From contig NZ_JAPMXC010000001.1 of NCBI RefSeq assembly GCF_026624755.1, positions 806,001 through 870,000 on the forward strand: a DNA stretch of 64,000 nucleotides, read 5' to 3'. This document shows, piece by piece, positions 1-9,752 of this stretch. The notes beneath the pieces are model-generated. The model saw only the letters and a program-made list of their open reading frames with translations, was not told the DNA's origin and searched no databases. Origin of the DNA: Robbsia betulipollinis. Lineage in GTDB: Bacteria; Pseudomonadota; Gammaproteobacteria; Burkholderiales; Burkholderiaceae. The translations under genes and the position numbers were made by a program. Each line of letters begins with the position of its first letter. Position 1 is the stretch's first letter.

Positions 1-1
1 C

Positions 2-1219
2 AACCGTCAGTTGCGCGCGCTGGCCGACCTGCCCGACGGCCCCGCGGACCCGGACGCCACGGGCCGCGCGACGGCCGCGCTCGGCGACGGCGCGACCCAC
101 GCCTTCGATCGCCTGAGCGGCATGCCGCTGCTGGCGGGCAACCGCGTGAGCACGCTGATCAATGGTACCCAGACCTTCGACGCCATCCTCGCAGCCATCG
201 AGGGCGCCAAGCACTACGTGCTGGTGCAGTTTTTCGTGGTGCGCGACGACCGCATCGGCCAGCGCCTCAAACGCGCGCTGCTCGGCTGCGCGGCGCGCGG
301 CGTGCGAACCTATCTGCTGTACGACGGCATCGGGTCGCACGACCTGTCGCGCCGCTATATCCGCGAACTGCGCGCCGGGGGCGTCGTGGCGCACAAGTTC
401 GCCACGCGCCGTTTCGTCAACCGCTTCCAGTTGAACTTTCGCAACCACCGCAAGCTCGTGGTCATCGACGGCGAGCGCGCCTTCGTCGGCGGGCATAACG
501 TGGGCGACGAGTATCTGGGCGAGAAGCCGCCGCTGTCGCCGTGGCGCGACACGCATATCGATATCGCCGGGCCGGTGGTGTCGAGCATCCAGTTCGTGTT
601 CGTCGAGGACTGGTTCTGGGCGACGCAGCGCGTGCCCGACCTGATCCGGTGCAACACCGTCCACGACGCGAACATGTGCTGCCAGGCGATCATCACGGGT
701 CCCGCGGACGAATTCGAGACCTGTTCGTTGTTCTTCGTCAACGCGATCAATTCCGCCCAGCAACGGATCTGGCTCACCAGCCCCTATTTCGTCCCCGACG
801 AAGCGGTCTTCACCGCGCTGAAGCTCGCGGTGATGCGCGGCGTGGACGTACGCATCCTGATCCCGGCGCGGCGCGACCACCTGGTGGTGTTCTCCGCGTC
901 CACCGTCCATGCCAGCGAAGCGGTGCGCGCCGGCGTGCGGATGTTCCGCTACCAGCCGGGGTTTCTGCACCAGAAGGTCGTGCTGATCGACGATATCGCC
1001 GCGGCCGTGGGCAGTCCGAATCTGGACAACCGCTCGTTTCGCCTGAATTTCGAACTGACGGTGCTGACGATCGATCGCGGTTTCGCGGCCGAGGTGGAGA
1101 CGATGCTGCTGGCGGATTTCGCCGAATCGCTTCCGGTCGGACTCGACGAATTCCGCCGGGCACCGGCACTGAAGCGGGCGGCGATGCGCGTCGCCTGCCT
1201 GTTTTCGCCGATACTCTGA
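2..1219 (+). CDS. clsA: Cardiolipin synthase (phospholipase D superfamily), 5' end outside window
   Basis: Cardiolipin synthases join two phosphatidylglycerol molecules (or PG and PE) into cardiolipin at the inner membrane. Two HKD motifs are visible: HRKLVVIDGERAFVGGHN at about residues 150-165 of the visible part, and HQKVVLIDD followed by GSPNLDNRS near residue 325. That is the duplicated PLD domain layout of the family. The reading frame is open to the first base of the window, and the N-terminal membrane segments normal for ClsA (about 480 residues) are missing. The gene is therefore cut by the window edge; the TTG at 11 is not a real start. The next gene is convergent. ClsB- or ClsC-type paralogues cannot be fully excluded without the N-terminus. 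Confidence 0.85.
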   Translation, partial: NRQLRALADLPDGPADPDATGRATAALGDGATHAFDRLSGMPLLAGNRVSTLINGTQTFDAILAAIEGAKHYVLVQFFVVRDDRIGQRLKRALLGCAARGVRTYLLYDGIGSHDLSRRYIRELRAGGVVAHKFATRRFVNRFQLNFRNHRKLVVIDGERAFVGGHNVGDEYLGEKPPLSPWRDTHIDIAGPVVSSIQFVFVEDWFWATQRVPDLIRCNTVHDANMCCQAIITGPADEFETCSLFFVNAINSAQQRIWLTSPYFVPDEAVFTALKLAVMRGVDVRILIPARRDHLVVFSASTVHASEAVRAGVRMFRYQPGFLHQKVVLIDDIAAAVGSPNLDNRSFRLNFELTVLTIDRGFAAEVETMLLADFAESLPVGLDEFRRAPALKRAAMRVACLFSPIL

Positions 1220-1307
1220 CCTTCGCGGGGCGGTCGATGCGCCTGACCGGCACGTCCGACGATGCGCCCGATGCAACCGGGCGCCAGGGCGGGCCCGGGG
1301 GGGCACA

Positions 1308-1799
1308 TTACGCCGCCAGCAGCTTTTCGATATCGCTGGCGATCGCCTCGGGCTTGGTGATCGGCGCATAGCGCTCCACCACCCTGCCATGGCGGTCGAT
1401 CAGGAACTTCGTGAAGTTCCATTTGATGCCTTCCGTTCCCAGCATGCCCGGGCGCATGCCGGTCAGCCAGCGAAACAACGGATGCGCATGCTCGCCATTG
1501 ACCTCGATCTTCTCGAACAGCGGAAAGCTGAGTCCGAAATTCTGCGTGCAGAACGCGCCGATCGTCTCGCTGTCGCCCGGCTCCTGACGCCCGAACTGGT
1601 TGCACGGGAAACCCAGCACCTCGAAGCCGCTGTCGGCGAACCGGGTGTGCAGCTGCTGCAGGCCCGTGTACTGGGAGGTGAAACCGCAATGGCTTGCGGT
1701 GTTCACGACCAGCAGCACCTTGTCGGCATAGCGCGACAATGCCACGGACTCGCCGTTTAGCGCCGTGGCGCGGAAATCGTAGATAGTTTTGTCCACCAT
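1308..1799 (-). CDS. gpx: Glutathione peroxidase family protein
   Basis: This 163-residue protein is a thiol peroxidase of the GPx/BtuE family, reducing H2O2 or lipid hydroperoxides in the cytoplasm. The peroxidatic cysteine is Cys38 in NTASHCGFT, so it is a cysteine and not a selenocysteine enzyme. The conserved FPCNQFG (second cysteine) and WNFTKF motifs follow, matching the Cys/Gln/Trp/Asn active-site set of the family. Bacterial Cys-GPx proteins often use thioredoxin instead of glutathione, so the substrate is not settled. Length is normal. It stands alone, convergent with the cardiolipin synthase gene and divergent from the ABC-F gene. Confidence 0.93.
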   Translation of the reverse strand: MVDKTIYDFRATALNGESVALSRYADKVLLVVNTASHCGFTSQYTGLQQLHTRFADSGFEVLGFPCNQFGRQEPGDSETIGAFCTQNFGLSFPLFEKIEVNGEHAHPLFRWLTGMRPGMLGTEGIKWNFTKFLIDRHGRVVERYAPITKPEAIASDIEKLLAA

Positions 1800-1996
1800 G
1801 GCCTCTAGAGGAGTTATGCGCTTTTCTCGACGGCGGCTGACGAGCGCCTAGTTTATTGCACTCCGCGCAGACGTGCTTTGCGCTTCCGCACGCCGTGCCC
1901 AGGGCGACGCTGGCGGGCGAGCCGGACCGAACATCCGTGCGGGAATCCCCGGGGCGGCTAGAATAGCGGTTTTGCCCTCTCGCCTGGCTGCCCTCC

Positions 1997-4075
1997 GTGA
2001 TCCGTTTCAATCAGTTTAGCCTCGCCCGCGGCGTCAAGCCGCTTTTCGAGAACACCACCTTCACGCTCAACCCGGGCGAGAAAGCCGGTCTGATCGGCGC
2101 CAACGGCGCCGGCAAATCGACGCTGTTCGGCGTGCTGCTGGGCCGCCTGCAGGCCGATGGCGGCGACGTCTCCTTCCCGCCGACCTGGCAGGTCGCCCAC
2201 GTATCGCAGGAAACGCCGGCGATCGAACGCAGCGCGCTCGACTACACGCTCGACGGCGATGCCGAGCTGCGCGCGATCGAGGCCCGCATCGACGCGGCGT
2301 CCGCGTCGGGCGACGGCAACGAAGAGGCCGAGGCGCACGCCGCGCTCGCCGATGTCGACGGCTACACCGCGCGTTCGCGCGCCGAGACGCTGCTCGCGGG
2401 GCTCGGCTTCTCGCAGGTGGAGATCGGCCGCAGCGTCATGAGCTTCTCGGGCGGATGGCGCATGCGCCTGAACCTTGCGCAGGCGCTGATGTGCCGCTCG
2501 GACCTGCTGCTGCTCGACGAACCCACCAATCACCTCGACCTCGACGCGATCGTCTGGCTCGAGGACTGGCTGCGGCGCTACCCCGGCACGATGCTGGTGA
2601 TTTCGCACGACCGCGAATTCCTCGACGCGGTCACCGGCACGACGCTGCATCTGGAAAACCGCCAGATCAAGCGTTATGGCGGCAACTACAGCCAGTTCGA
2701 GATCCTGCGCGCGCAGCAGATCGCGCTGCAGCAGAGCGCCTTCCAGAAACAGCAGAAGACGATCGAACACCTGCAAAGCTTCGTCGACCGCTTCAAGGCG
2801 AAGGCGTCGAAGGCCCGGCAGGCGCAAAGCCGCGTCAAGGCGCTGGAGCGCATCGAACTCATCGCGCCGGTCTACGCGTCTTCGCCCTTCACCTTCTCGT
2901 TCCGCGAGCCGGACGCGGCGCCCAACCCGATGCTGGTGGTCGACGACGTCGATTGCGGCTACCAGGGCCAGGGCGGCGTGGGCGACACGAAAGGCACGAC
3001 GACCATCCTCTCGCACGTCAAGCTGTCGATCCAGAACGGCCAGCGCATCGGCCTGCTGGGCGCGAACGGCCAGGGCAAGTCGACCCTGATCAAAACGCTG
3101 TTCGGCGAACTCGCGACGCTCGCCGGCGACGTCACGCGCGGCAAGGGGCTGGAAATCGGCTACTTCGCGCAACACCAGCTGGAGACGCTGCGTTCGGACG
3201 ACAGTCCGCTGCAGCATCTGTCGCGCATCGCCGGCGGCGCGCGCGAGCAGGAACTGCGCAACTTCCTGGGCAGTTTCAACTTCAACGGCGACATGGCCAC
3301 GTCGTCGATCGAGCGCTTTTCGGGAGGCGAAAAGGCCCGTCTGGCGCTCGCGCTGATCATCTGGCGCAAGCCGAACCTGCTGCTGCTCGACGAACCGACC
3401 AATCACCTCGATCTGGAAACGCGTCATGCGCTGACCACCGCGCTCGCGCAGTTCGACGGCACGCTGATCCTGGTGTCGCACGACCGTCACCTGTTGCGCG
3501 CCACCACCGATGCCTTCCTGCTGGTGGGCCATGGCGAGGTGAAGCCGTTCGACGGCGACCTCGACGACTACAAGGACTGGCTGCTCGATTCGGCGCGGAT
3601 TCGCGCGATGGCGGAATCCCGCGCGGCGAGCGCGGCCGCCACCGCCGCTTATGTGGCAAGTCAGGCGGCGTCCGCCGAGCAGGCGCGGGCGACGCAGGCC
3701 CAGGCCGCCGCGGCGACCGCGGCCCAGGCGGCTGCGCAGGCAGCGGCCGACAAGCCCCGCGCGGTGCCCGAGGAAAGCGACCCGGCGAAGCGCCGCGAGC
3801 AGCGTCGCCTCGACGCCGCGGCCCGCCAGCAGTCGGCCTCGCAACGCAAACCGCTGCAGATGCGCATCCAGACGCTCGAAAAGGACCTGGAGACGCTGAA
3901 CGCGCAGAAAGCGACGCTCGATGCGCTGATCGCCGACCCCGCGAGCTACGATGCGGCGCGCAAGAGCGCCCTGACCGACGCGCTGCGCAAGCAGGGCGAA
4001 CTCACGGGCAGGATCGCCGATGTCGAAAACGCGTGGCTGCAGGCGCTCGAGGAACTGGAGCAGATGGACGCGTAG
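1997..4075 (+). CDS. ABC-F family ATPase, YheS/Uup-like
   Basis: This 692-residue protein has two ABC domains and no membrane segment, the ABC-F layout of ribosome-associated translation factors. Walker A is GANGAGKST (about residue 36) in domain 1 and GANGQGKST (about 353) in domain 2. Signature motifs are FSGGWRMRL and FSGGEKARL, with LLLDEPTNHLDL in both domains. A charged interdomain linker (about 240-290) carries the QQKTIEHLQSFVDRFKAKASKARQ stretch typical of the P-site tRNA-interaction motif. The Ala-rich C-terminus (about 535-600) leads into a coiled coil. The N-terminus resembles E. coli YheS more than Uup. The start is GTG at 1997. It lies just upstream of prfC, so both neighbours act on the ribosome. 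Confidence 0.92.
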   Translation: MIRFNQFSLARGVKPLFENTTFTLNPGEKAGLIGANGAGKSTLFGVLLGRLQADGGDVSFPPTWQVAHVSQETPAIERSALDYTLDGDAELRAIEARIDAASASGDGNEEAEAHAALADVDGYTARSRAETLLAGLGFSQVEIGRSVMSFSGGWRMRLNLAQALMCRSDLLLLDEPTNHLDLDAIVWLEDWLRRYPGTMLVISHDREFLDAVTGTTLHLENRQIKRYGGNYSQFEILRAQQIALQQSAFQKQQKTIEHLQSFVDRFKAKASKARQAQSRVKALERIELIAPVYASSPFTFSFREPDAAPNPMLVVDDVDCGYQGQGGVGDTKGTTTILSHVKLSIQNGQRIGLLGANGQGKSTLIKTLFGELATLAGDVTRGKGLEIGYFAQHQLETLRSDDSPLQHLSRIAGGAREQELRNFLGSFNFNGDMATSSIERFSGGEKARLALALIIWRKPNLLLLDEPTNHLDLETRHALTTALAQFDGTLILVSHDRHLLRATTDAFLLVGHGEVKPFDGDLDDYKDWLLDSARIRAMAESRAASAAATAAYVASQAASAEQARATQAQAAAATAAQAAAQAAADKPRAVPEESDPAKRREQRRLDAAARQQSASQRKPLQMRIQTLEKDLETLNAQKATLDALIADPASYDAARKSALTDALRKQGELTGRIADVENAWLQALEELEQMDA

Positions 4076-4164
4076 GCCCATCGGACACAACCGTGCGTCA
4101 TGGCGGCTTGCAACCGGCAAGCCGGCGACGCGCGACGACCCTCATTTCTAGCACGGATAAGAAC

Positions 4165-5766
4165 ATGTCACTCTCCGAAGTGAACCGACGCCGCACGTTC
4201 GCGGTCATCTCGCACCCGGACGCCGGCAAGACCACGCTGACCGAGAAGCTGCTGCTGTTCTCGGGCGCGATCCACATCGCCGGCGCCGTCAAGGGGCGCA
4301 AGAGCAAGCGCTTCGCCACCTCCGACTGGATGGAGATCGAAAAGCAGCGCGGCATCTCGGTCGCCAGTTCGGTGATGCAGTTCGAATACGGCGATGCCGT
4401 CGTCAACCTGCTCGACACCCCGGGCCACCAGGACTTCTCCGAGGACACGTACCGGGTGCTGACCGCCGTCGATGCGGCGGTCATGGTCATCGACGGCGCG
4501 AACGGCGTGGAGGCACAAACGCTCAAACTGCTCGAGGTCTGCCGCCGCCAGCGCACGCCGATCATCACCTTCATCAACAAGCTCGACCGCGACGTACGAC
4601 CACCGCTCGAACTGTTGAGCGAGGTCGAGGATCACCTGGGTGTGGCCGCCATCCCGTTTTCCTGGCCGATCGGCACCGGCAAGGATTTTCGCGGCGTCTA
4701 CGACCTGCAACGCTCGCAGATCCGCGCGTTTCGCGCCGGCGAGGCGGTGCGGCCCGACGATTCGGTGACGCTGCAGGGTCTGGACGACCCGCGCGCGGTC
4801 GAGCAGTTCGGCGAGACCTGGCTGCGCGCGAAGGACGAGATCGAACTGGTCGCGGGCGCCACGCCCACGCTGGACCGCGAACTCTTTCTGGCCGGCAAGC
4901 AGTCGCCGGTGCTGTTCGGCTCGGCGATCAACAACTTCGGCATTCGCGAGATCCTCGACGCGCTCGTCGACCTGGCGCCCCCGCCCAAGGTGCGCGAGGC
5001 GGTGCAGCGCCCGGTCGACCCGGCCGAGGCGCGTTTCACCGGCATGGTCTTCAAGGTCCAGGCAAACATGGATCAGCAGCACCGCGACCGGGTCGCCTTC
5101 GTGCGCGTATGCTCGGGCAAGTTCGACCGCGGCATGGCGTTGACCGTCACGCGCACCGGCAAGAAGATCAAGACCAGCAACGTCGTGAGCTTTCTGTCGC
5201 AACGGCGCGAAATCACCGAAGAAGCCTATCCGGGCGACATCATCGGCATCCCGAACCACGGCACGCTGTGCCTGGGCGACACGCTGACCGAAGGCGAGAT
5301 GCTGGAATTCTCGGGTCTGCCCTTCTTCTCGCCGGAAATTTTCCAGACGGTGGAGGCGCTCGACCCGATGCGCGCGAAGCAGTTGAGCGAAGCGCTGCGG
5401 CATCTGAGCGAGGAAGGCGCGATCCAGGTATTCCGGCCCATGCGTGGCGGCCCGACGCTGCTGGGCGCCGTTGGCGCGCTGCAGTTCGAAGTCGTCTCAC
5501 ACCGGCTGGCGGGCGAGTATCGGGTGGAAGTGCGCTTCTCGCCGTCGCGCTACCGGCTCTCGCGCTGGGTATCCTCGACGGACGCCACGGCGATGAAACG
5601 CTTCATCGAGTTCAATGCCGGGCGGATGGCCTACGACGCGGCCGAGCAGATGACCCTCCTCGCCGCGCATCCCTCGGAAATCGCGGCATTGAAGGAAACC
5701 TACCCGGCGATCGTCTTCAGCGAAATGCGCGAACTGTCGGGCGCGGTGCTGGGCAGCACGCACTGA
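4165..5766 (+). CDS. prfC: Peptide chain release factor 3 (RF3 GTPase)
   Basis: RF3 is the translational GTPase that removes RF1 or RF2 from the ribosome after termination. The ATG at 4165 gives 533 residues, close to the usual 529. G-domain motifs are SHPDAGKTT (G1), DTPGHQDF (G3) and NKLDRD (G4). The C-terminal part has the RF3 motifs VGALQFEVVSHRL and GEYRVEV. The same frame is open far upstream, across the ABC-F gene, but that extension has no family similarity and overlaps a real gene. The gene ends 51 bp from the convergent radA gene, with no clear terminator between them. Confidence 0.97.
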   Translation: MSLSEVNRRRTFAVISHPDAGKTTLTEKLLLFSGAIHIAGAVKGRKSKRFATSDWMEIEKQRGISVASSVMQFEYGDAVVNLLDTPGHQDFSEDTYRVLTAVDAAVMVIDGANGVEAQTLKLLEVCRRQRTPIITFINKLDRDVRPPLELLSEVEDHLGVAAIPFSWPIGTGKDFRGVYDLQRSQIRAFRAGEAVRPDDSVTLQGLDDPRAVEQFGETWLRAKDEIELVAGATPTLDRELFLAGKQSPVLFGSAINNFGIREILDALVDLAPPPKVREAVQRPVDPAEARFTGMVFKVQANMDQQHRDRVAFVRVCSGKFDRGMALTVTRTGKKIKTSNVVSFLSQRREITEEAYPGDIIGIPNHGTLCLGDTLTEGEMLEFSGLPFFSPEIFQTVEALDPMRAKQLSEALRHLSEEGAIQVFRPMRGGPTLLGAVGALQFEVVSHRLAGEYRVEVRFSPSRYRLSRWVSSTDATAMKRFIEFNAGRMAYDAAEQMTLLAAHPSEIAALKETYPAIVFSEMRELSGAVLGSTH

Positions 5767-5817
5767 CGCGGCCCGGCACGGGCGTCCTGTCGGCATCCGG
5801 TCCGCAACGTCTTCGCC

Positions 5818-7233
5818 TCACTCCAGATCCCGCACCTTGTCGATCGCCTGCTCGATGCGCTCCACGGCGATCACCTTGATTCCGTCGATGGGCTGCTTGG
5901 GCGCGTTCGCCTTGGGCACGATCGCATGGGTGAAACCCAGCTTCGCCGCCTCCTTCAAGCGGTCCTGACCGCGCGGCGACGGCCGGATCTCGCCCGCCAG
6001 CCCCACCTCGCCGAATGTCACCAGCCCCTTGAGCAGCGCCTTGTTGCGCATCGACGAATGGATGGCCATCAGCACCGCGAGGTCGACCGCCGGCTCGGTG
6101 ATCTTGACGCCGCCCACGGCGTTGAGAAACACGTCCTGATCGAAACAGGCGATGCCCGCATGGCGATTGAGCACCGCGAGCAGCATCGCCAGCCGGTTCT
6201 GATCGAGTCCCACGGTGAGACGGCGCGGGTTCGGCACATGCGAGGTATCGACCAGCGCCTGCACCTCCACCAGCAGCGGGCGCGTGCCCTCCTGCGTCAC
6301 CAGCACGCATGACCCCGGCACCGTCTGCTCATGCTGCGACAGAAACAGCGCGGAGGGATTCGACACGCCGCGCAGACCCCGTTCGGTCATCGCGAACACG
6401 CCGAGTTCGTTGACCGCCCCGAAGCGATTCTTGAACGCGCGAATCAGGCGATACGAGGAATGGGTGTCGCCCTCGAAGTACAGCACCGTGTCGACGATAT
6501 GCTCCAGCACGCGCGGCCCGGCAAGCGCGCCTTCCTTCGTCACGTGCCCGACCAGGATGATCGTCACCCCGGTCTGCTTCGCCAGGCGCGTCAACTGCGC
6601 CGCGCATTCGCGTACCTGCGCGACCGAGCCCGGCGCCGACGTCAACGCTTCCGAATACACGGTCTGGATCGAATCGATCACCGCCACCGACGGCCGCTCG
6701 GTCTCGATGGCCGCCTGGATCTTCTCCAGCTGAATCTCGGCGTAGAGGCGCAGATCCTGGCCTTGCGGCCCGGCGCCGGCTCCCGGCTGGCGGGCGCCGC
6801 CCTCCGTGCGGTGTTCCATCAGCCCCAGCCGCTCGGCGCGCAGCGCGATCTGCGCGTCCGACTCCTCGCCGCTCACGTACAGCACCCGCCGGGTCTGCGC
6901 GAGGCTCGCGAGCGCCTGGAGCAGCAGCGTCGATTTGCCGATGCCGGGGTCGCCGCCGATCAGCACCACGCCACCCGAGACCAGACCGCCGCCCAGCACC
7001 CGGTCGAATTCGCCGATGCCCGTGGAAAAGCGCGGCACGTCGGCCGATTCGATCTCGTGCAGCGAACGCACCGGCGAGGCCCTGGCGAGCGACTGAAACC
7101 GGTTCGGCGCGGCCGCGTCGGCCACGGTTTCCACCATCGTGTTCCAGGCATTGCAGCCCGGACATTGCCCGCTCCATTTGGGCGACTGCTGTCCGCACGC
7201 TGTGCAGGTAAAGACGGTTTTGGACTTTGCCAC
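5818..7233 (-). CDS. radA: DNA repair protein RadA
   Basis: RadA is a RecA-like ATPase that promotes branch migration of recombination intermediates. A four-cysteine zinc finger (CTACG...CPGC) opens the protein. Walker A is GGDPGIGKST, and the diagnostic KNRFG motif is followed by a C-terminal Lon-protease-like domain. The GTG at 7233 is preferred: it is preceded by GGAG and gives VAKSKTVFTC, the normal start, in a 471-residue protein; the longer upstream frame has no family match. A perfect 8-bp inverted repeat with a 5-nt loop (7260-7280) lies just upstream in the presumed leader and could form a hairpin near the start. Divergent from lplT. Confidence 0.96.
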   Translation of the reverse strand: MAKSKTVFTCTACGQQSPKWSGQCPGCNAWNTMVETVADAAAPNRFQSLARASPVRSLHEIESADVPRFSTGIGEFDRVLGGGLVSGGVVLIGGDPGIGKSTLLLQALASLAQTRRVLYVSGEESDAQIALRAERLGLMEHRTEGGARQPGAGAGPQGQDLRLYAEIQLEKIQAAIETERPSVAVIDSIQTVYSEALTSAPGSVAQVRECAAQLTRLAKQTGVTIILVGHVTKEGALAGPRVLEHIVDTVLYFEGDTHSSYRLIRAFKNRFGAVNELGVFAMTERGLRGVSNPSALFLSQHEQTVPGSCVLVTQEGTRPLLVEVQALVDTSHVPNPRRLTVGLDQNRLAMLLAVLNRHAGIACFDQDVFLNAVGGVKITEPAVDLAVLMAIHSSMRNKALLKGLVTFGEVGLAGEIRPSPRGQDRLKEAAKLGFTHAIVPKANAPKQPIDGIKVIAVERIEQAIDKVRDLE

Positions 7234-7602
7234 CTTGACTCCATGATTTCGGACTGGACGGCACCGCGCGAAGCGGTGCCAGCCAATCAAGTTGTGCCGG
7301 GCATGTCAGAATAGAATGATAGCGGCTTCGGAGGTCGCTTCACGAATGCCGGGATGCCGGAGCGCCATGAAGCTTTCCCCGGAGGGGATCCGCGTTTTCC
7401 ATATGCGGGCCTGGTGCCCGAAACTCAACATTTTCGTGTTATAAAGCCGGGCGCATGATCGATTTTGGCGATGCCCGACCATGCCGCTCGCGTCGTGCTG
7501 CAAAAGTCCGGACGGACGCTCGATGCAGACATAACGCGAACGCAACGCGGCGCCTCGACGGCGGCGCGGCGCCCATGACCGGAAAGGACAGCAAGCTATC
7601 CG
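7234..7602. other. Intergenic region between radA and lplT
   Basis: About 370 bp with no convincing gene. It should hold the divergent promoters of radA and lplT, but no strong -35/-10 pair was found. It contains the inverted repeat at 7260-7280. The proximal part (7300-7460) is less GC-rich than the genes on either side, as expected for promoter DNA. Confidence 0.5.
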
Positions 7603-8910
7603 ATGAAGAAAGGGTTTTACACGATCATGGCCGCGCAGTTTTTTTCGTCGCTGGCCGACAGCGCCTTGCTGATCGCGGCAATCGCATTGCTGAACAATCA
7701 TCACGCACCGGGATGGATGACACCGCTGCTGAAGCTCTTTTTCGTGTTGTCCTACGTCGTCCTGGCAGCCTTCGTTGGCGCCTTCGCGGATTCCCGGCCC
7801 AAGGGCTGGGTGATGTTCGTGACGAATACGATCAAGGTCCTCGGTTGCCTGGTGATGCTTTTCGGCGCCCACCCGCTGCTGGCCTACGGCATCGTCGGCT
7901 TCGGCGCGGCGGCCTATTCGCCGGCCAAGTACGGCATTCTCACCGAACTGCTGCCGCCGGAGAAACTGGTGGCCGCCAACGGCTGGATCGAAGGCACGAC
8001 CGTCTCCTCGATCATTCTCGGCACCGTGCTGGGCGGTACGCTGATCAGCCCGGTCGTCGCTCGCCACATTATCCATCTGGGCGTCCCGGGCGTGCATTCG
8101 AACGCCAGCGCCGCGATTCTGGTCATCACGTTCGTCTACATCCTGGCAGCGGCCTTCAATCTGCGCATCCCCGACACCGGAGCGCGCTACCGCAAGCAGG
8201 AGAGCGACCCGCTCAAGCTGATCAGCGATTTCGCCGACTGCTTCGTCACGCTGTGGCACGACAAGCTGGGGCAGATCTCGCTCGCGGTCACCACGCTGTT
8301 CTGGGGCGCCGGCGCCACCCTGCAGTTCATCGTGCTGAAATGGGCCGAAGTGGCGCTGGGGATGACGCTGTCGCAGGGCGCGGTGCTGCAGGCCATCTTC
8401 GCGGTGGGCGTGGCCGTGGGCGCGATGGCCGCCGCCGCGCGCGTGCCGCTGCGGCGCTCGCTCACGGTGTTGCCGGTAGGCGTGGCGATGGGCGCGGGCG
8501 TGACGATGATGGCGTTCTTCACGCGCGATCTGTTCCCGCAGGACTGGGCCTGGCATCTGGGCCGGCACGCGCTGCCTGCCTATCTGGTGCTGGCCTATGT
8601 CTTCCTGCTCGCGGTGGGTTCGATGGCGGGCTTCTTCGTCGTGCCGATGAACGCGCTGCTGCAGCATCGCGGCTACGTGCTGTTGTCGGCCGGCCATTCG
8701 ATCGCCGTGCAGAATTTCAACGAAAACCTGTCCGTGCTCGTGATGCTGTGCCTGTACGCGGTGCTGATCTGGCTGAACACGCCGATCTGGATCGTGATCG
8801 TGCTGTTCGGCATGTTCGTCAGCCTCATGATGCTGCTGGTCATGCAGCGGCACCGTTTCAATCAACGCCGCTTCGACTCGGTCGCCCTGATCGGCGAAGA
8901 CCGGCACTGA
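7603..8910 (+). CDS. lplT: Lysophospholipid transporter LplT
   Basis: LplT is a major-facilitator flippase that brings lysophospholipids across the inner membrane for re-acylation. This 435-residue protein has about 12 hydrophobic segments. Family motifs include the N-terminal MKKGFYTIMAAQFFSSLADSALLIAAIALL start (within residues 1-30), AAYSPAKYGILTELLPPEKLVAANG (about residues 104-128) and SAGHSIAVQNFNEN near 365. In enterobacteria it is coupled to the acyltransferase Aas. No aas gene lies nearby here; the next gene, thiD, has no obvious functional link. The ATG at 7603 fits the family length. Confidence 0.95.
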   Translation: MKKGFYTIMAAQFFSSLADSALLIAAIALLNNHHAPGWMTPLLKLFFVLSYVVLAAFVGAFADSRPKGWVMFVTNTIKVLGCLVMLFGAHPLLAYGIVGFGAAAYSPAKYGILTELLPPEKLVAANGWIEGTTVSSIILGTVLGGTLISPVVARHIIHLGVPGVHSNASAAILVITFVYILAAAFNLRIPDTGARYRKQESDPLKLISDFADCFVTLWHDKLGQISLAVTTLFWGAGATLQFIVLKWAEVALGMTLSQGAVLQAIFAVGVAVGAMAAAARVPLRRSLTVLPVGVAMGAGVTMMAFFTRDLFPQDWAWHLGRHALPAYLVLAYVFLLAVGSMAGFFVVPMNALLQHRGYVLLSAGHSIAVQNFNENLSVLVMLCLYAVLIWLNTPIWIVIVLFGMFVSLMMLLVMQRHRFNQRRFDSVALIGEDRH

Positions 8911-8945
8911 GATTGCGGCGGGAGGGTACCGCCGGGGAGATGCGC

Positions 8946-9752
8946 ATGTCCCAGACTCCGCCCAACGTCCTGACGATCGCCGGCTCCGATTCCAGCGGCG
9001 GGGCCGGCATCCAGGCCGACCTGAAGACCTTTTCCGCGCTCGGTGCCTATGGCGCGAGCGTCGTCACGGCGCTGACCGCGCAAAACACCCTGGGCGTGCG
9101 CGCCATCCATGTGCCGCCGGCCGATTTCGTCGCGGCCCAGCTCGACGCGGTTTTCACCGATCTGCGCATCGACGCGGTGAAAATCGGCATGCTGGCCAAT
9201 GCCGACATCGTCCAGTGCGTCGCCGCGGCCCTGCGCCGTCATCGCCCCGCCACCGTCATCCTCGACACCGTCATGCTGTCCAAGAACGGCCAGGCGCTGC
9301 TGGCCGCGGACGCCGTGCACGCGCTGCGCGACGCGCTTCTGCCGCTGGCCACGCTGATCACGCCGAACCTCCCCGAAGCCGCCGTGCTGCTTGGCGAAGC
9401 CGAGGTACACGACGAGGAATCGATGGTGCGCCAGGCGCGGGCCCTGCGCGCGCTGGGCGCCCATGCGGTATTGCTCAAAGGCGGACATCTGGGCGGCAGT
9501 CACAGCCCCGACTGGCTCGTCGACGCCAGCGGCAGCGCCAGGCTGGGAGCGGCGCGCGTGGCCACCCGCGCCACGCACGGCACCGGCTGCACGCTGTCGG
9601 CGGCCATCGCGGCACTGCGGCCCCAGCGGCCCGACCTGCCAAGCGCCGTCAACGAGGCCAAGGCCTACCTGACGCAGGCGCTGCTGCGCGCGGAGCGCCT
9701 GCAGGTCGGCCAGGGCATCGGCCCGGTGCACCATTTCCATCACTGGTGGTGA
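8946..9752 (+). CDS. thiD: Hydroxymethylpyrimidine/phosphomethylpyrimidine kinase
   Basis: ThiD phosphorylates HMP and then HMP-P to give HMP-PP, the pyrimidine half of thiamine. The N-terminal TIAGSDSSGGAGIQADLKT motif is the ribokinase-fold substrate site, KIGMLAN lies mid-protein, and TRATHGTGCTLSAAIAA near the end holds the anion hole and catalytic Asp/Gly region. Two ATGs are close together. The one at 8946 (MSQTPPN, 268 residues) sits at good spacing from GGGGAG; the one at 8940 is too close to it. No TPP riboswitch is apparent upstream. The last 13 bp overlap the convergent DUF1853 gene. Confidence 0.95.
   Translation: MSQTPPNVLTIAGSDSSGGAGIQADLKTFSALGAYGASVVTALTAQNTLGVRAIHVPPADFVAAQLDAVFTDLRIDAVKIGMLANADIVQCVAAALRRHRPATVILDTVMLSKNGQALLAADAVHALRDALLPLATLITPNLPEAAVLLGEAEVHDEESMVRQARALRALGAHAVLLKGGHLGGSHSPDWLVDASGSARLGAARVATRATHGTGCTLSAAIAALRPQRPDLPSAVNEAKAYLTQALLRAERLQVGQGIGPVHHFHHWW

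Noticed and set aside
1958-4120. 720-codon open frame on the minus strand opposite the ABC-F gene
   Set aside because: It is antisense to a clearly conserved gene, has no recognisable domain and is rich in Arg, as expected from the third-position GC bias.
2455-4164. Upstream extension of the prfC reading frame across the ABC-F gene
   Set aside because: The extension has no RF3 similarity; the ATG at 4165 fits the family start.
8911-8945. TPP riboswitch upstream of thiD
   Set aside because: The gap to lplT is only 35 bp and has no THI-box sequence.
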